Assembly: GCA_037039685.1 (NCBI GenBank)
Contig: JAWNGF010000004.1
Span: 2,728,001 to 2,792,000, forward strand
DNA: 64,000 nucleotides
Direction of reading: 5' to 3'
Source: Ceratobasidium sp. AG-K
Lineage: Eukaryota > Basidiomycota > Agaricomycetes > Cantharellales > Ceratobasidiaceae
Under the pieces are notes generated by a model, which saw nothing but the letters and a program-made list of their open reading frames with translations, made no database searches and was not told where the DNA came from. A program made the position numbers and the translations under genes. Numbering within the stretch: the stretch's first letter is position 1; the number at the start of each line of letters is the position of its first letter. This document shows, in pieces, positions 12,902 to 24,712 of this stretch.

Positions 12902-13657
12902 TATGTCGGCGTGTAAAGTAACCCATTAGATAATTAAACGCTTTAAAACTATATCATGCAGCTCCAAGGTGTAAATTACGGCTGTAAGAGCACGAAAAAC
13001 TGGCTCAAACAAACCAGATGTTCTACCTCTGGAATAACCCTCCTTTCCGAACAATCTTGGGTGCGTTTGAAAGCCCTCTCCTACACAAAGAACATTTGTC
13101 AATGAGTTTCAGTAATTGCGGTACCGCCTGAGGCTACCCCTACCTTAATCTGCTGGAAGATCGAACGTAAGTATTGGAAGGGTTAACTTTATCAGCATGA
13201 ATAAGCACTAGGGTGAGACAAGGGAATGGGTCGAGTGAGGCGGTTATATGCACAAAGGACAGAAATAGGACAGAAACAAGACAGCAAACGTGTATACACG
13301 ACAATACATGGATCATGGCGCACAAGTTAATTGAAAAGGAGCATTCACGGAACTGTATGTGCTCGCTTCATAATTTCAATTGCTTTGTAGACTATTTTAT
13401 TCACAGATTGAACTCAAACCCGGACCCGCAAAGGATTTCCCCAGAGGTACGACGGACTTTAACACTAGTTGCTGATAAAACAAATGGAGTTGGCCGTGGT
13501 GAATAAGCTTCCACCCATGGTGGCACCCAGTTCCATCCCAAGCCGAACAGTGCTCGACACACACCCAAACTAGAATCGAACTGCTCACATAGTAGATGTT
13601 TTATTTTACTTACCGGCGACGGATTTCTGCGCGGAATTTTGGTAAGGGTGTGCCTTT

Positions 13658-13825
13658 CTCAGCAAAAAATGTAAAATGCTGCGGAGAGCTCTGTAGCTCG
13701 GCTTTGCTGGGGAGCGCGCTGTAGGCTCCTTGAGCACTCCGGAGCACGTGATCGCATCGCTCCGAAGCGCTCTGGAGCCGTCCTTAGCTCCGGAGCGCCC
13801 CGTAGCAATTTCAATTTTTGCTGAG
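13658..13825. mobile_element. MITE-like foldback element
   Basis: A 168-bp unit with terminal inverted repeats: left end CTCAGCAAAAAATGTAAAAT and right end whose complement reads CTCAGCAAAAATTGAAATTG; the first 11 bases are identical, and similarity fades over about 30 bp. The core is GC-rich and full of nested short palindromes, e.g. GCTCCGGAGC at 13787-13796. TTT flanks both ends (13655-13657, 13826-13828) and could be a 3-bp target duplication, though homopolymers make this weak. No coding capacity. Confidence 0.6.
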
Positions 13826-15508
13826 TTTCTTTAGTGTTTTTGTCTCGTTTTGGCATGGCCATGCACCCTGGGGCTGCGAATATTAGCTCCAAGGCCCCAC
13901 CCCCACCCTGACTCGTAGCGTACACATACATGGGCCGCGGGTGCATACACACAGCTCGCAGTGACACCGCAAGCGCTGCAACTTGAATAGCCAAATCATC
14001 TTATGGAATTACTCCGAAACTGTAAGGTTATCTAGTGAAGAAAGGAAACAAGCGGAGCAGAGTGAGTGCACATAGAAAACGAATGTATATGTCAGCCGGA
14101 AAACGGTTCACTTAGCCTTACTTTTACTTGTGCTCGATAGTTCCAACACTCTCTAATTTAGACATGAGCCCATGATTCCGATTACCATTAATTTGTAATT
14201 CACTGTTGAAAAACTTTGCAGCTTTCTCACTCGATACATGGCTCATGCAAATATTACTCTCTAGCTGGGAATAAACCTGATGGCCCACGCATATAACAAC
14301 TTCATTCTCGTAGTGAGGCTTTCTCCTGCCAAGCCCCGACTGTCGACCTTTCCCAACTGTTGATTGATGAACCATTCACCATTAATGCGGCTTCTGAACT
14401 CTCAGGACTCTAGAGAAGCCCAAGTGGTGCTCCCGAAACATACGCGGACGAAGGGTGGGTGTTTGTACAACGTTGCCCGATGGTATGTGTGATCTTGGAG
14501 AAAACAAGAAAGAAGGGGTCCGAGGTTTTGGCAGTGCTATGGAAGGGTACTGAGCACAGTCGGTGATGTCACCATACCGAGACCATAGGTCTATTAAACT
14601 CCAAGGCCAGTGGCGCGGCGGTTCCACTGTCCCTGGGGTCATTTCGCAATGATTTTCCCGGGCAAATTGCGTTGATAACAACCCAAGGTTAAAAGTAAAC
14701 TTCGGGTTGAATACACTGTGCAAATGCACCCCCGTTACTGCAAGGGTGTGACCGCGCACTAGATCGGCAATACATGTTAGCTACCCCCGTCCTACATCAC
14801 AATTCTCAACGCCCTCCTCCTGTCAACCTGAGATCTCAAGTTTCTATCCTATGGTTAGCGCAAGTGGCAACATTATCTCTCATAGTTCAAACTCCGCTTT
14901 CGGATGCACATTTTTCTCTTACTCGAACGGAGAATCCTCACCGAAGACCATGAGTCGGTCACTGGATCCGACCTCTGGCAACCCCAGTCTCTAGATCTTG
15001 GCGACTCGTCAGCAATCAGTCTAGATCCACGATTTAGTCTACCCATACCGCAACGTTAACCCCTCGCTGTCACCCCTGCTTCTAATTGAGAGCATTGCCA
15101 TGGAAAGCATACACCATGCCGCATACGCTTTCTTGGTTGATCTGGTCGTGCAATCAAAAGATTGGGCCCGATTAGTGCTTCTCAAATTTGGTTAAGCACG
15201 ACCCTACATGTGCATTAATTCCACCGGCACGCCACACAATTGTTTGAGAATATTATCTGGTGAAACCCCATTATTCCAGATTTCTACTGGCCACCCGGAA
15301 GTCGCAGGCTTCAGCATTGCTTCTCGCATCGATGAGTAACAGCTGCGCCAGGATACACTACAGCAGGGTTTGAGTAACATGAGCCAAGCCTATTCGCCAA
15401 TTAAAGGATACTTGAAGTTTCCCACCCAACCAGTCGACCTCCGATAATAACCAGTCGTACGCGCGGTTCTCGCATTTCACTCTTACAGGAACAATAACTG
15501 TGGCTATT

Positions 15509-15870
15509 CGTTGGAGTCTCTCAAGCCACTGTTTGAATTCCTGAGATCCTCGGACAGATTCGCGGATCTGCTCAGGTGACCTGCCACCAGTGCGCCCTCT
15601 CTCCTCTTACTTTGTTGCCTCGGTGTATTTCTCGCTTGCCACGGCTCCCATAGATATTTCTGTCCTTGACTTACTATAGTGTCCCTTTTATTTTCTGTCT
15701 TGGCGCATATGTATAGCGTATTTAGCCGTCTCTTCTTGCCTCGGTCTGTTCTGTCCCCCCTTTTTGGGCTTTTATGTTTGGCCTTACGCCACCCGACCTC
15801 TAGACCGGCGCACCATAGGGCCCTGCCCCGAAACGTCATACAATTTAACTTGATTCCAAAAAAAAAAAAA
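15509..15870 (+). mobile_element. Poly(A)-ended retroposed insertion (SINE-like) with 13-bp target-site duplication
   Basis: The 13-mer aactgtggctatt occurs at 15496-15508 and again at 15871-15883. The second copy directly follows an A tract of about 13-15 residues, and the sequence between is 362 bp. This is the signature of LINE-mediated retroposition. The body is T/C-rich in its second half and has no reverse-transcriptase motif. I do not see convincing tRNA A and B boxes, so it may be a 5'-truncated LINE tail, a non-tRNA SINE or a retroposed transcript fragment. Plus-strand orientation is set by the poly(A) end. Confidence 0.65.
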
Positions 15871-16502
15871 AACTGTGGCTATTGGGGGTCCAACGCGACC
15901 ATGTGACCGACGCTTGCGTTCACGAATTCACCGCGTCCACATCGATCAACTCGGCTCTTTTGCCGCCGGTCCAGCACGTCTAATACAAGCGGTACCGCAG
16001 ATCTTGGGGCACCGACGCGCTCCATGCGCCACTTGAGCCCCTGTCTATACATGAAGCTCGAGTGCTCTTCAGTCACCCACAATGTATGGTGATGGCCTAT
16101 GAATCAAACTTTTAGTCGTACGGGTTCGACTGCAGCATAAACTTGAATACGTAGCGGATCGTAATCTCACTTTGTTAAATATAACAAGTGAGCGAATGTT
16201 CAGTGCAATATCCTCGCAAACACCAGTAGGGTCTTGTAATATGCCCCAGGTGCCTAGTCCCCCCTGGAACCGATCGGGAAGTTGAACCTGCATTCAATGC
16301 TTGATTTTAACTTTCTCAATTGAATCCAGTGGGAACGTCGATATTTGCGGCTCTCCGTCGCAACTCTGTTTCTGCATTTGAATTTCCAACCAGCTGACGC
16401 TCTTATGAACAGAATACGTGTAGGCAACGTTTCGTATTTTCATACACAGTACACTTCATTGGTCTGAAGTTACTGTTTGAGACGGGTGGCGCTTTCAAGT
16501 GC

Positions 16503-16521
16503 AAATAAATAAATAAATAAA
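16503..16521. repeat. (AAAT)n microsatellite
   Basis: Four to five AAAT units in a row. No function implied. Confidence 0.8.
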
Positions 16522-19500
16522 ACTTGGAGAGCACGAGTTGAAGCCCAAGACTCACCCGATGGTCCGGCCCAAAGCGTAGGCCAGGATTGATTCATAAGCT
16601 TCTTCGCTGTGGTGACGGCTGACCCGTTTAGGGGAAGAAGTGATACTACACCATGGATGTCGAAATGAGCCCCCACCCATCCCAAGATTAGGTACTGTTC
16701 TACGCCATGCTCACATTGGATATGAGAAGATGACGCTAAACTGTGGTGCTGGACCAGCTTGGTTTAGTCGTTGGTGTCCGGGGTAAGCCAGTCGCCCAGA
16801 TGTCCGTATTCCACGAAGCCACAGACATCCGTTTGTTTTGCAAACCATCGAAAGAAGCTGAGCATGCATTTCAGTCGAGTAAACGATAGCAATGCCCAGG
16901 CATCGGGCACTGTGAAGAATTCCCTGTGAATTCAGGTATAGTGCATGTTAGTCACCGCATTATTTACTACCAGAATCCCGTTTTATGTCGTGCGTATTAG
17001 CGGGAATGGAAGAGCGTACGGGTAGTTGCCGCCCGTTTTCCATTATGTGCCCATATTTTACGATTGTTTGTGATGTGATTGAAAGAACGATCGAACGGTA
17101 TTGCACGCGAGCAATCAGGATCATGCTTGATTTGACGGATGTCTGTCAATCACTATCAGATCAGCAAGACACGGTGCCTCACAAAGGGCCTCTGTTGAGA
17201 GCTAAGGGTCTCTACGACAACAACAAGTATCAATTATATTCGACCCGCAAACAAACTTGGGGCCAATTTCCATGTCAATCAACAGCGTTGTTATCGCACT
17301 TCCAGCGCATGTGTGGAGTCTCCAGGTAATCAAAATCATCCCCATTTTGGACGAAGCCAGACAAGTGACAACCAAGCGGCTGGGAATCTTGAAGTGTGGA
17401 AAAGATAAGCTTAGAAATACATGTACATGTACACGACCGGGTGTGAACACTCGGAAGCACTGGTGTACGTTTTGACTAACAACGGGTAACTGCGCGCCAA
17501 CACCCTAACAAGCGCTCAAGCTAATATCTGAAAGTCGTAGCTTGAGCGTCCCATTTACTATCCCTCATCAAGGTCGAATATGGATTTGAATCTTGATGTA
17601 GAAGTTCCGGCAAATGCCGTGGGCGTAATTAAGTCGGGACCGAATAATAGTCCCGTGACAAGGTTACTTCTTTGTTTGTGTCTCGGGTCGGGCGACTCGC
17701 TTAGTTTCTCCTGTTGTCCTACATATGTCTTCGGGCAACCATGCCGAAGGGTTATACGTGAGTCATTTGTGCCATTTATCCTCGTAAGGGCAGGGAATTA
17801 ATCCGGATCTAAACTTTCCTCGCACTCGTCGTTTCGTCTCGACTTGATCGGTCCGTTGTAATGTGGCTGCGCTCACCACCCCAAAAGGTAACCCAGCCGC
17901 CGCATTCCCTTATTCACACCTGCATCATTAAGGTAAAGTCTAATGACGAGATACGAAAAGGGCTATGCATTTAAACCAAGAAGCGGCTCTAAGCGCGGTT
18001 ATATGCGTGCACATGCTATGGTGGACTGATTCGGCTGCAAGTCTAGGCCAAAACGCTAACGCGCAGGGCCCCTAAATTTCGGGCCCGGGCGACCAAGCTC
18101 CCATTCAGGCCAGCGAATTATCCACTACCTCGCTGGAAATGAATGGATTGCAGGGGTGGCCTTGTGGAAAGGCACATATAGGCAAGAAGAACAATCACAA
18201 GGCCTTAACATTGATGGCTTCCTATAATTACTGAACCTGATCCATGGTACGTGACCGGCATATATGCAATGAGAATGGCGCCACAATGCAAAGTCATTGT
18301 TCGAATTAGGTGTCTCCTATGTAAGTTAGAGCCTTTGTTGTTGTTTAGGGTACGCATGCGAGTGAGGGCGTCACAAACTCGGAGATACACGCATATGCGT
18401 GCTAGTCCGCTCATCCAATAGCGAAAATTTCAGGAGAATTACGAGCTATACCACGGAGAAAAAAAAAAAAAAATCACTCATTTTGATGCGCAAGTAGTAA
18501 AGGTACTAGCTCAACAGCTTCACAGGAAACAACCGGGAGGAAAGGAGTGGCGGATTTAATTGAGATCGGGCAGTCTGCCTCTGGTCGAACGTCAAAGCAC
18601 GGCATGATCGGTTGAACACTCTCCGCCTAGGCACTTGCGATATTAAATTATAGCTAAAAATGGGCGTGAAATGACACGGTAATTGCCACCGCCAGTTAAG
18701 GTAGGAGCTCCTAAGCTTGTCATTTACTTTAGGGGAATAGGTTTCAGGCGGCAAATGCCCTGATTCAAGGACCGCCCACCGCGTCGTCACTGCACAACCT
18801 CAGATCCGAGTCCAGTCGGAATTTCACCGGAATATGCAAGCGTCAAGTCGTTCATTCGGACACAAAGTGCAAATATGCAAGCGAGATTGTTCGGATGAGA
18901 AATCAGGGGTTCTAAACCTTGACTTGGGACGACTTGAGGCGACAGTCCCGGCCAGGCTCGGTCCGAGTCCTCGAAACTACCGAATATTGGTCGATCAATA
19001 AATATCCTACCACCCAGGCAATCGAACAAGGCGCAGGGAGAGAGAAGAGCGGAGGTTGAAACCATGACCAGTTTAGTTAAGCGCCGAGCGCCAGGCCTGA
19101 CACTACCCTCTCGCGAAGTATCGGTTTGACTTTTTCCAGCCACAGCACAACGTGTCACTCGTTTTTGGGCATTCTTCCCGTATTCATTTCGGTTGGAGAG
19201 CCAACCCCATAGAATCTCGCATACAGTCGGATCGAGATCGAGAGGATACGGGTATCGCACTGTTCCCCACATCTACATCGGCGATGTCCCTGCACCGGGT
19301 AATCCCCGACCTCCACCGTGGACCCACTCGAAAAAATGTCGCGTTTCTCAGCTGGTGATCAATTTATCATTGGTCTAGTCGCTCTTTGGCGGCTCGTTTC
19401 TCAGGCCCCTGTGGGTACACTCGACGAATCATTGGATCGTCACACTTCAACCTGTCGCTGCAGGGGGGCAACAATATATTAGGAATTGCGTAAAATATAC

Positions 19501-21226
19501 ATTTCAAGAACGGTCCGGCCGGCCGACGTCAAGATCACATTGGATAGTAACCGGGAGGCGCTCGCTATTGCACAGACCATCTATGGATAATTAACCTATA
19601 GCCACATTGGCGCACATAGTCGGACCTTGAAAGCACCCTGAATCCGGCGACCCATGCAGCGACCCATACATCAACCGATCTCATCGCTTCTTCTAACCCA
19701 ACTCGAACCTCTTTAATTGATCCCCATGCGGAGCGGCCGTCAAGTTTGATCCATCTGGTATAAGGGGGACACTGCCTTGATATAGCAATCGGGCACGGTT
19801 TTCCGATGTGGATGCCGCGCGGTTCGTATGAAACTTGACCGAATCGAGGGTGATATCATAAAGGATATCAGCACATGTATTGATAGATTGAGTTGGCCGC
19901 GTCTACAGCTCATCTGCACCAGAGATGAGTGTCTCCAAGGCGGGAGAACGCAATGCGTTCATACTTTCCACTCTTTCCGATCTAACCGCCGGCCCCTGCA
20001 GATCTAACCTAATTTCGACGGCGCTCTGTGCACTGAAATGAGTGAGAGGCTAGAACATCGATCACTCAAGGTTGACAGATAGGGTTTACGAGTATAAATT
20101 CCAGAGGTGTGAACAGAGTTGCTTTCAGCCATGCGAATCGAGAGAGTGCCACGACATTGTAGGGCAGGGTCTACCCGCAAGTATGGCGAGGCAAGTAAAC
20201 ATACCAACTTATTTTGAGCTCGTTAAGTAATTTGCGCGCCACACAAAGTCCTTGGGGCGCTCTCAGTATCCTTCGTCTTATAATAACTTGATTTCTGTGC
20301 TGCGTGGTTATAAATACTTGCGATGCCGTAAGTAACTACCTGTTTTTGAGCCTATGCAAAGGTCTCGCCAGCGCTTAGTTTCGATCATTTTTGATTATTT
20401 GAACGTGCAGAGTCGAGTCGGTGCCTGCCGCAAGGCATTTCGGAATCATTTCGGGGTGGCTGAAAATGGATAAAAGGGCGCTGTCGGCGCCGCTAGTCGC
20501 TTATGCCCGACGACTAGTGCGAAAATATGTGACGCCTCTTTTGCGGACACTGGCAGCTCATTCTTTGGGGGTTTTTTTTTTCGGGGATAGTATGGGATCT
20601 GGGCTGCCTGTAGGAGCGGTTTGTGCTCGAGGAATACTGCTACAATCAATGACCCTGATTTGGTTCGGTTCACGTTGACGTTTTTTTTTTTCGAGTTTGA
20701 GCGTAAGCCTTCATCGGACACGGTACCGACCGTTTCAATTGACGAGTTGAAACCTTTTCTTTATTGGGCATTGAGGACGTAAGGAGCAAAGGGGCAGGGT
20801 ATAGGTCTCTGCCGCACGTTCTCGAATGTTTAGGAGTAGCGTGATAAATATGTCACCGCAAACTGTATTGACACACATACAGAGAAGGCAAATGATGCGT
20901 GGCGAGGAGCGTGGCGTGGAAAAGCGACGGGAAGTGTTTGTTAGCCCTGAAGCGGAGATTGAAGGGGCGCACGGTCTGGTCGTGGAGACGGCGGGTTCGG
21001 AGCCGCAGCGTTCTGGGGTGGGACGGATTTGTCGAGACAGATAGAGTGAGGCCACGGCCCGATTTGTGAGGGGGTTTCTGGATCCGAGCGAGTGGAACTA
21101 GCTCGGGTTATGCCAAACGTGGTATAGACTGTGTGAGTCCCGAGGCCTGGGTCGAAACCTAGTGAACGCCTCGTGAGCCGTATCTGTATATGACCGCGTC
21201 TTCTCGACCATCACCATCTTTGCGCC

Positions 21227-24211
21227 ATGTTCACCCACACCCACACCTACCACCGCCCGCCGAGCGCTCAGTCCAAACATGCACCCGCCCCAGAGGTGTT
21301 TAATTTGCCCGACCGACTGGTGGACAACATCCATGTGTTGCGCACAGACCCCCCGCGCCAACCCCCACCACAACCACAACCGCAACCGCAAGCACAGCCA
21401 GTACCACAGCCAGTACAACCAGTCGGATCTTTTTCTATCGTGAGCGACGTTGGTGCTGACCTTGCACTGGCCCACATGCTGATGCAAGAGGACGCAAACC
21501 CGGAGGATTTGCAAGCTGCTGCTCTGGGCCATTTATCACTAGAGTCGTTAGTGACCAACCGCCCCCACCAGTCCAAGTGGGCAAGTGCCCCATCTCGTGC
21601 TATCATGACCCACGCACGCCCTGCCCCTAGGTACGCAGTGTTTTTTGGAGCAGGCCCTGCGTGCTGACTGAGCAACAGCCGCTTCCACTCTCGCCCCTCA
21701 CCGGCCTCTTTATCTCTTCCCTCGCTTTCGCATTCTAGCACAAGTAGCCCAGCTACGTCCACCCGTCTGTCGGTTCCGGCCCCAGAGACAATGCCTGCAG
21801 GTGTGTTTTTTTCGCCTGTCACTGGATTTGTTTTTCATCTCGACTTGGCAGAAGAGCCCGAGCGTCTACCGACTCCCCCTCCCCAACCTCCGACACCGGA
21901 ACCAGAGCTGAAGCCCGAGCCCGAGCTGGAACCAGAGCCGGAGCGGACACCACCAGCCATCCCAACACCGGCCCCAACGACTACCAAGCGCACCGGCCGT
22001 ACCGTCAAACGCACACCCGCCCCTCGGCGACAAGAATGCCAGACCTGCGGCAAAAAGTTCCAACGGCCGTGTCAACTCACCACCGTAAGTCCCGTTGTTA
22101 CCACCCTCTACTAGCCCAATGCGGCGAGCGACAGGCAGGGTGGATTAGCCTGTCGTTGTTTGTTTGGTTGCGGCTCAACAGTTTTGCCGCCTTGGTTGGA
22201 GACGGTCATTATCGTCGCTGGTTGCCATGATCGTCGGACGAGTCTACTCGCCGATCATCCAGGGCCGCTCGTTGTTCATTCGAACCATCGTCAGTTGACT
22301 TTTGCTGACTCTCTTTTTAGCATATCCGGTCGCATACCGGTGAACAACGTACGTTTCTTTTGTTTTGTTTGGAGGGCGAGCGGCGACGGCGGATGGATTG
22401 CGAGTCCCAGTTGGGCAGGCTCGGACCTGGGAACTGGACCTCTGACGAGAGCCGTTTCGAGAGGCGCTGTGATCGTACCTGGGCTCTCCGGTTGCGAACT
22501 GGGAGCCGCGCATAGATGGACCGGCGAGCTCCTGTGTCTTGTCGCCCGTTTCCCCCCCTACGTATTCGTCGTCTCGAGCTGACCTTTCCTCTGCTTTTCC
22601 GCACATCGAACAAACCCCGAACTCGACCGAATGACTTGCCGATCTCTGCCTCGTTTTCCGTCGATCGTGATGCGCCGATCGTGCTCTTACGATTCGCCCA
22701 ACCAGCGCACGCATGTCCCGTTTGCTCACGAAGGTTCTCGGTAAGTCAACCGTTTCATCTTGCGTCATTCTCCCCGCTTCTCGTTGTGGCCTGCATTTCA
22801 TTTGCGGCTCGCTTGAGATTTCATTTATGACCGTATGCGCGCGGGAGATTTTTCGTGTCCGCACATTGTTTCGTCTCGACGTTGGGGCGTTAAACTCGAG
22901 GGACAGCGGGGACAGAGACCGGGACGTTGGCGCACCCCACAATCACACCTTGCTCGACCCCACCTCGATCTCAACTGACTGATTCTTTAGGTTTTGAGCA
23001 ACTGCCAACGACACGTCAAGCTCTGCCAAAAACGATCACCCAAGCTCGTTCAGCCGGGCGACGAAGGCGTCGCGAGCGAGCCTAGTCCAGCGTTCATCCA
23101 GTACCCAGCCGACCCGCCAGTGGAGAACGTACGCAGACCCAACGAGGTTCCAATCCGTCCGAAGCTCGAGTCGAGGGCGAGCGGGAGCGGCAGTGCAGAG
23201 GTCCCTGCCAAACGCAAGCGGGCGGATTCGACTGGGTCGGCAAAGAAGGAGGAGCCCGAACCCGCGCCGGTCGTACCATCCAGTCCGGCCTATCCGAGCG
23301 GGTCGTATGGGAATTCGTATGGGCCCGGCCAACCGTATGCGCACAACGAGAGCTACCAGGGTTACCCTCGGTCGTATACCCAGAGCTACGCGTATGTGCG
23401 ACCTCAACCTGCGGGGTACGATCAAGTCCCGTACGAACACCCCTGTGCGTACGGCCCAGGTTACGAGCCGAGCCCATCGAGTTCAGGGTGCTATGCCTCG
23501 AGCCCGTCGCATGTCGCCTCGCCTTCCCATGTGCAACAGCCCGTCCCTTTGCCCGCGTCTGTTTCTCATCACACTCCGTCGGTTGGTCCCACATCGTTTA
23601 TGTATAGCTCAACCCTATCTCATACTTCGTCGATGGACGCTCAGGAGGGGTATTTTGGCGGCGTGTATGCGTCGCGGGCTGTCCCAACCATGGATCGCCG
23701 TCCGTCGGTCCCTTCCACCCCGTCTCGTCCGCAAGAAGCACTCGGGCTCATGCGCGAAGGACGCGAACCTGGCATGCTCGCACAAGAAACCGCTCCCGCA
23801 CGTCCCAACGACGCCGGAGCCGGTCCACCAACTTCCTACCCCTTCCCTCAGCAATTCGAACCCAAACAGGAAGAGACAGAACAGGTCTGGGCTCGCCCGG
23901 AAGGGGCACAAGAGTTCCAGGGATATTCCGAACAACCATGGACGAACGAGAGTTTGCACTACCGCAACGGCCCCTCGGCCGTGGTCGGCCCGCACGGTTC
24001 GGGCAATTATTCCTATCCTCAACCTCAGCCACCGTACCAGCAGGGGTACGCCAATCCGTCGGAGCCGCAAGACGCCTATGGTAACGGTGGCTACGGCCAC
24101 CCTGTCCAGTCCTATGATATGAGTTCGGGTGTCGCCGTAAACCAGGACTCGACCTATGCCTGGTCCGCCGGCTCCGAAACCCGGTGGAACCATGCTGGGT
24201 ACTCAAGCTAG
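21227..24211 (+). CDS. C2H2-type zinc finger protein, putative transcription factor
   Basis: Exons 21227-21630, 21679-21800, 21852-22084, 22321-22348, 22706-22740, 22991-24211, about 680 aa. The long N-terminus is low complexity: a Pro-Gln stretch (PQPQPQPQAQPVPQP), Ser-rich, then a Pro-Glu repeat (PEPELKPEPELEPEPE). Two fingers straddle four exons: CQTCGKKFQRPCQLTTHIRSH (C2H2), linker TGEQP, then CPVCSRRFSVLSNCQRHVKLC, in which the last ligand is Cys (C2HC). A basic stretch, PAKRKRAD, downstream could be a nuclear signal. The C-terminal 350 residues are Tyr/Pro/Ser/Gly rich (YGNSYGPGQPYAHNESYQGY), typical of activation or condensate-forming tails. Introns at the finger (236 and 357 nt) are long for this window. 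Target genes unknown. Confidence 0.85.
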
Positions 24212-24712
24212 CGTATGAGCCCTGGCGGCCTATGGACCCCAAAACCGCCAGAGCACGTTTCTTACATTTTCCGACTCTCCTTGATGTCTCATTCTCTTCA
24301 CATGTTGTTCTTTCTTGGTCATGTCTCTGTACTAGTATCAACCAGGTCTTTTTTCTCATGTCCTGGGCGCGTGTCAAGGCCTTGGCTTGGTGTCTTCTCG
24401 CAGGTCCAGTCTGCAAAATTGTAGTTGTATTCTTCGCCTGGTGCCTGGCGTAGGTTTGGTGTCTATAATGGATGCTGGCATTAGCGTATTGCTTCCGAGT
24501 CTAATAGGTCGGCGGCTTGAACAAGGCCACCCCGATTGTGAACCCAGCGCTACGGAACCCAAGGGTCATCCACGCTTTCACTATAGGTGGATGGCTCAGT
24601 GGCTTGTCTTCGAAAACTTTCCACCCTGCCCGATTCAGGTATTTCAAATTAATTGTGCATTGAGAAGCTCTGATAACCTCCATTTTTATTTGCAGCGTCA
24701 AGGCCGCGCGCC
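24212..24712. other. Intergenic, convergent 3' ends
   Basis: Between the C2H2 gene and the M1 peptidase gene. T-rich 3'-UTR-like sequence after 24212. No gene seen. Confidence 0.5.

Larger units (their letters stand above)
12902..21226. other. Gene-poor interval, 8.3 kb
   Basis: Apart from the two mobile elements and a short microsatellite listed separately, no gene is recognised. The longest ORFs are minus-strand 18787-19272 (161 aa), 14382-14759 (125 aa) and 13659-13994 (111 aa, running through the MITE-like element); none shows a family motif, signal peptide or plausible splice chain. A run of 15 A at 18459-18473 and T runs at 20572-20581 and 20681-20691 have no matching duplications beside them. 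This may be old repeat remnants or relaxed intergenic DNA. Confidence 0.5.

Noticed and set aside
13508..13560. 5S rRNA-like string (ggtggcacccagttccatccc aagccgaacag)
   Set aside because: Resembles a 5S fragment only loosely; the flanks do not give a 5S fold or the full 118-120 nt gene.
18459..18473. A15 tract as a second retroposon end
   Set aside because: No direct repeat of the following bases (tcactcatt) was found within 500 bp upstream.
22244..24416. Long ORFs antisense to the C2H2 gene (232, 192, 222 aa) and a 309-aa overlapping plus-strand ORF
   Set aside because: They arise from high GC and low-complexity coding sequence in the true frame; composition is Arg/Pro noise.
24585..24660. 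tRNA-like segment: tggctcagtggc followed by a T-arm-like cctgcccgattcagg
   Set aside because: The T-stem has only four pairs, the loop is not TTCRANY, and no acceptor stem forms; chance or a very decayed tRNA-derived sequence.
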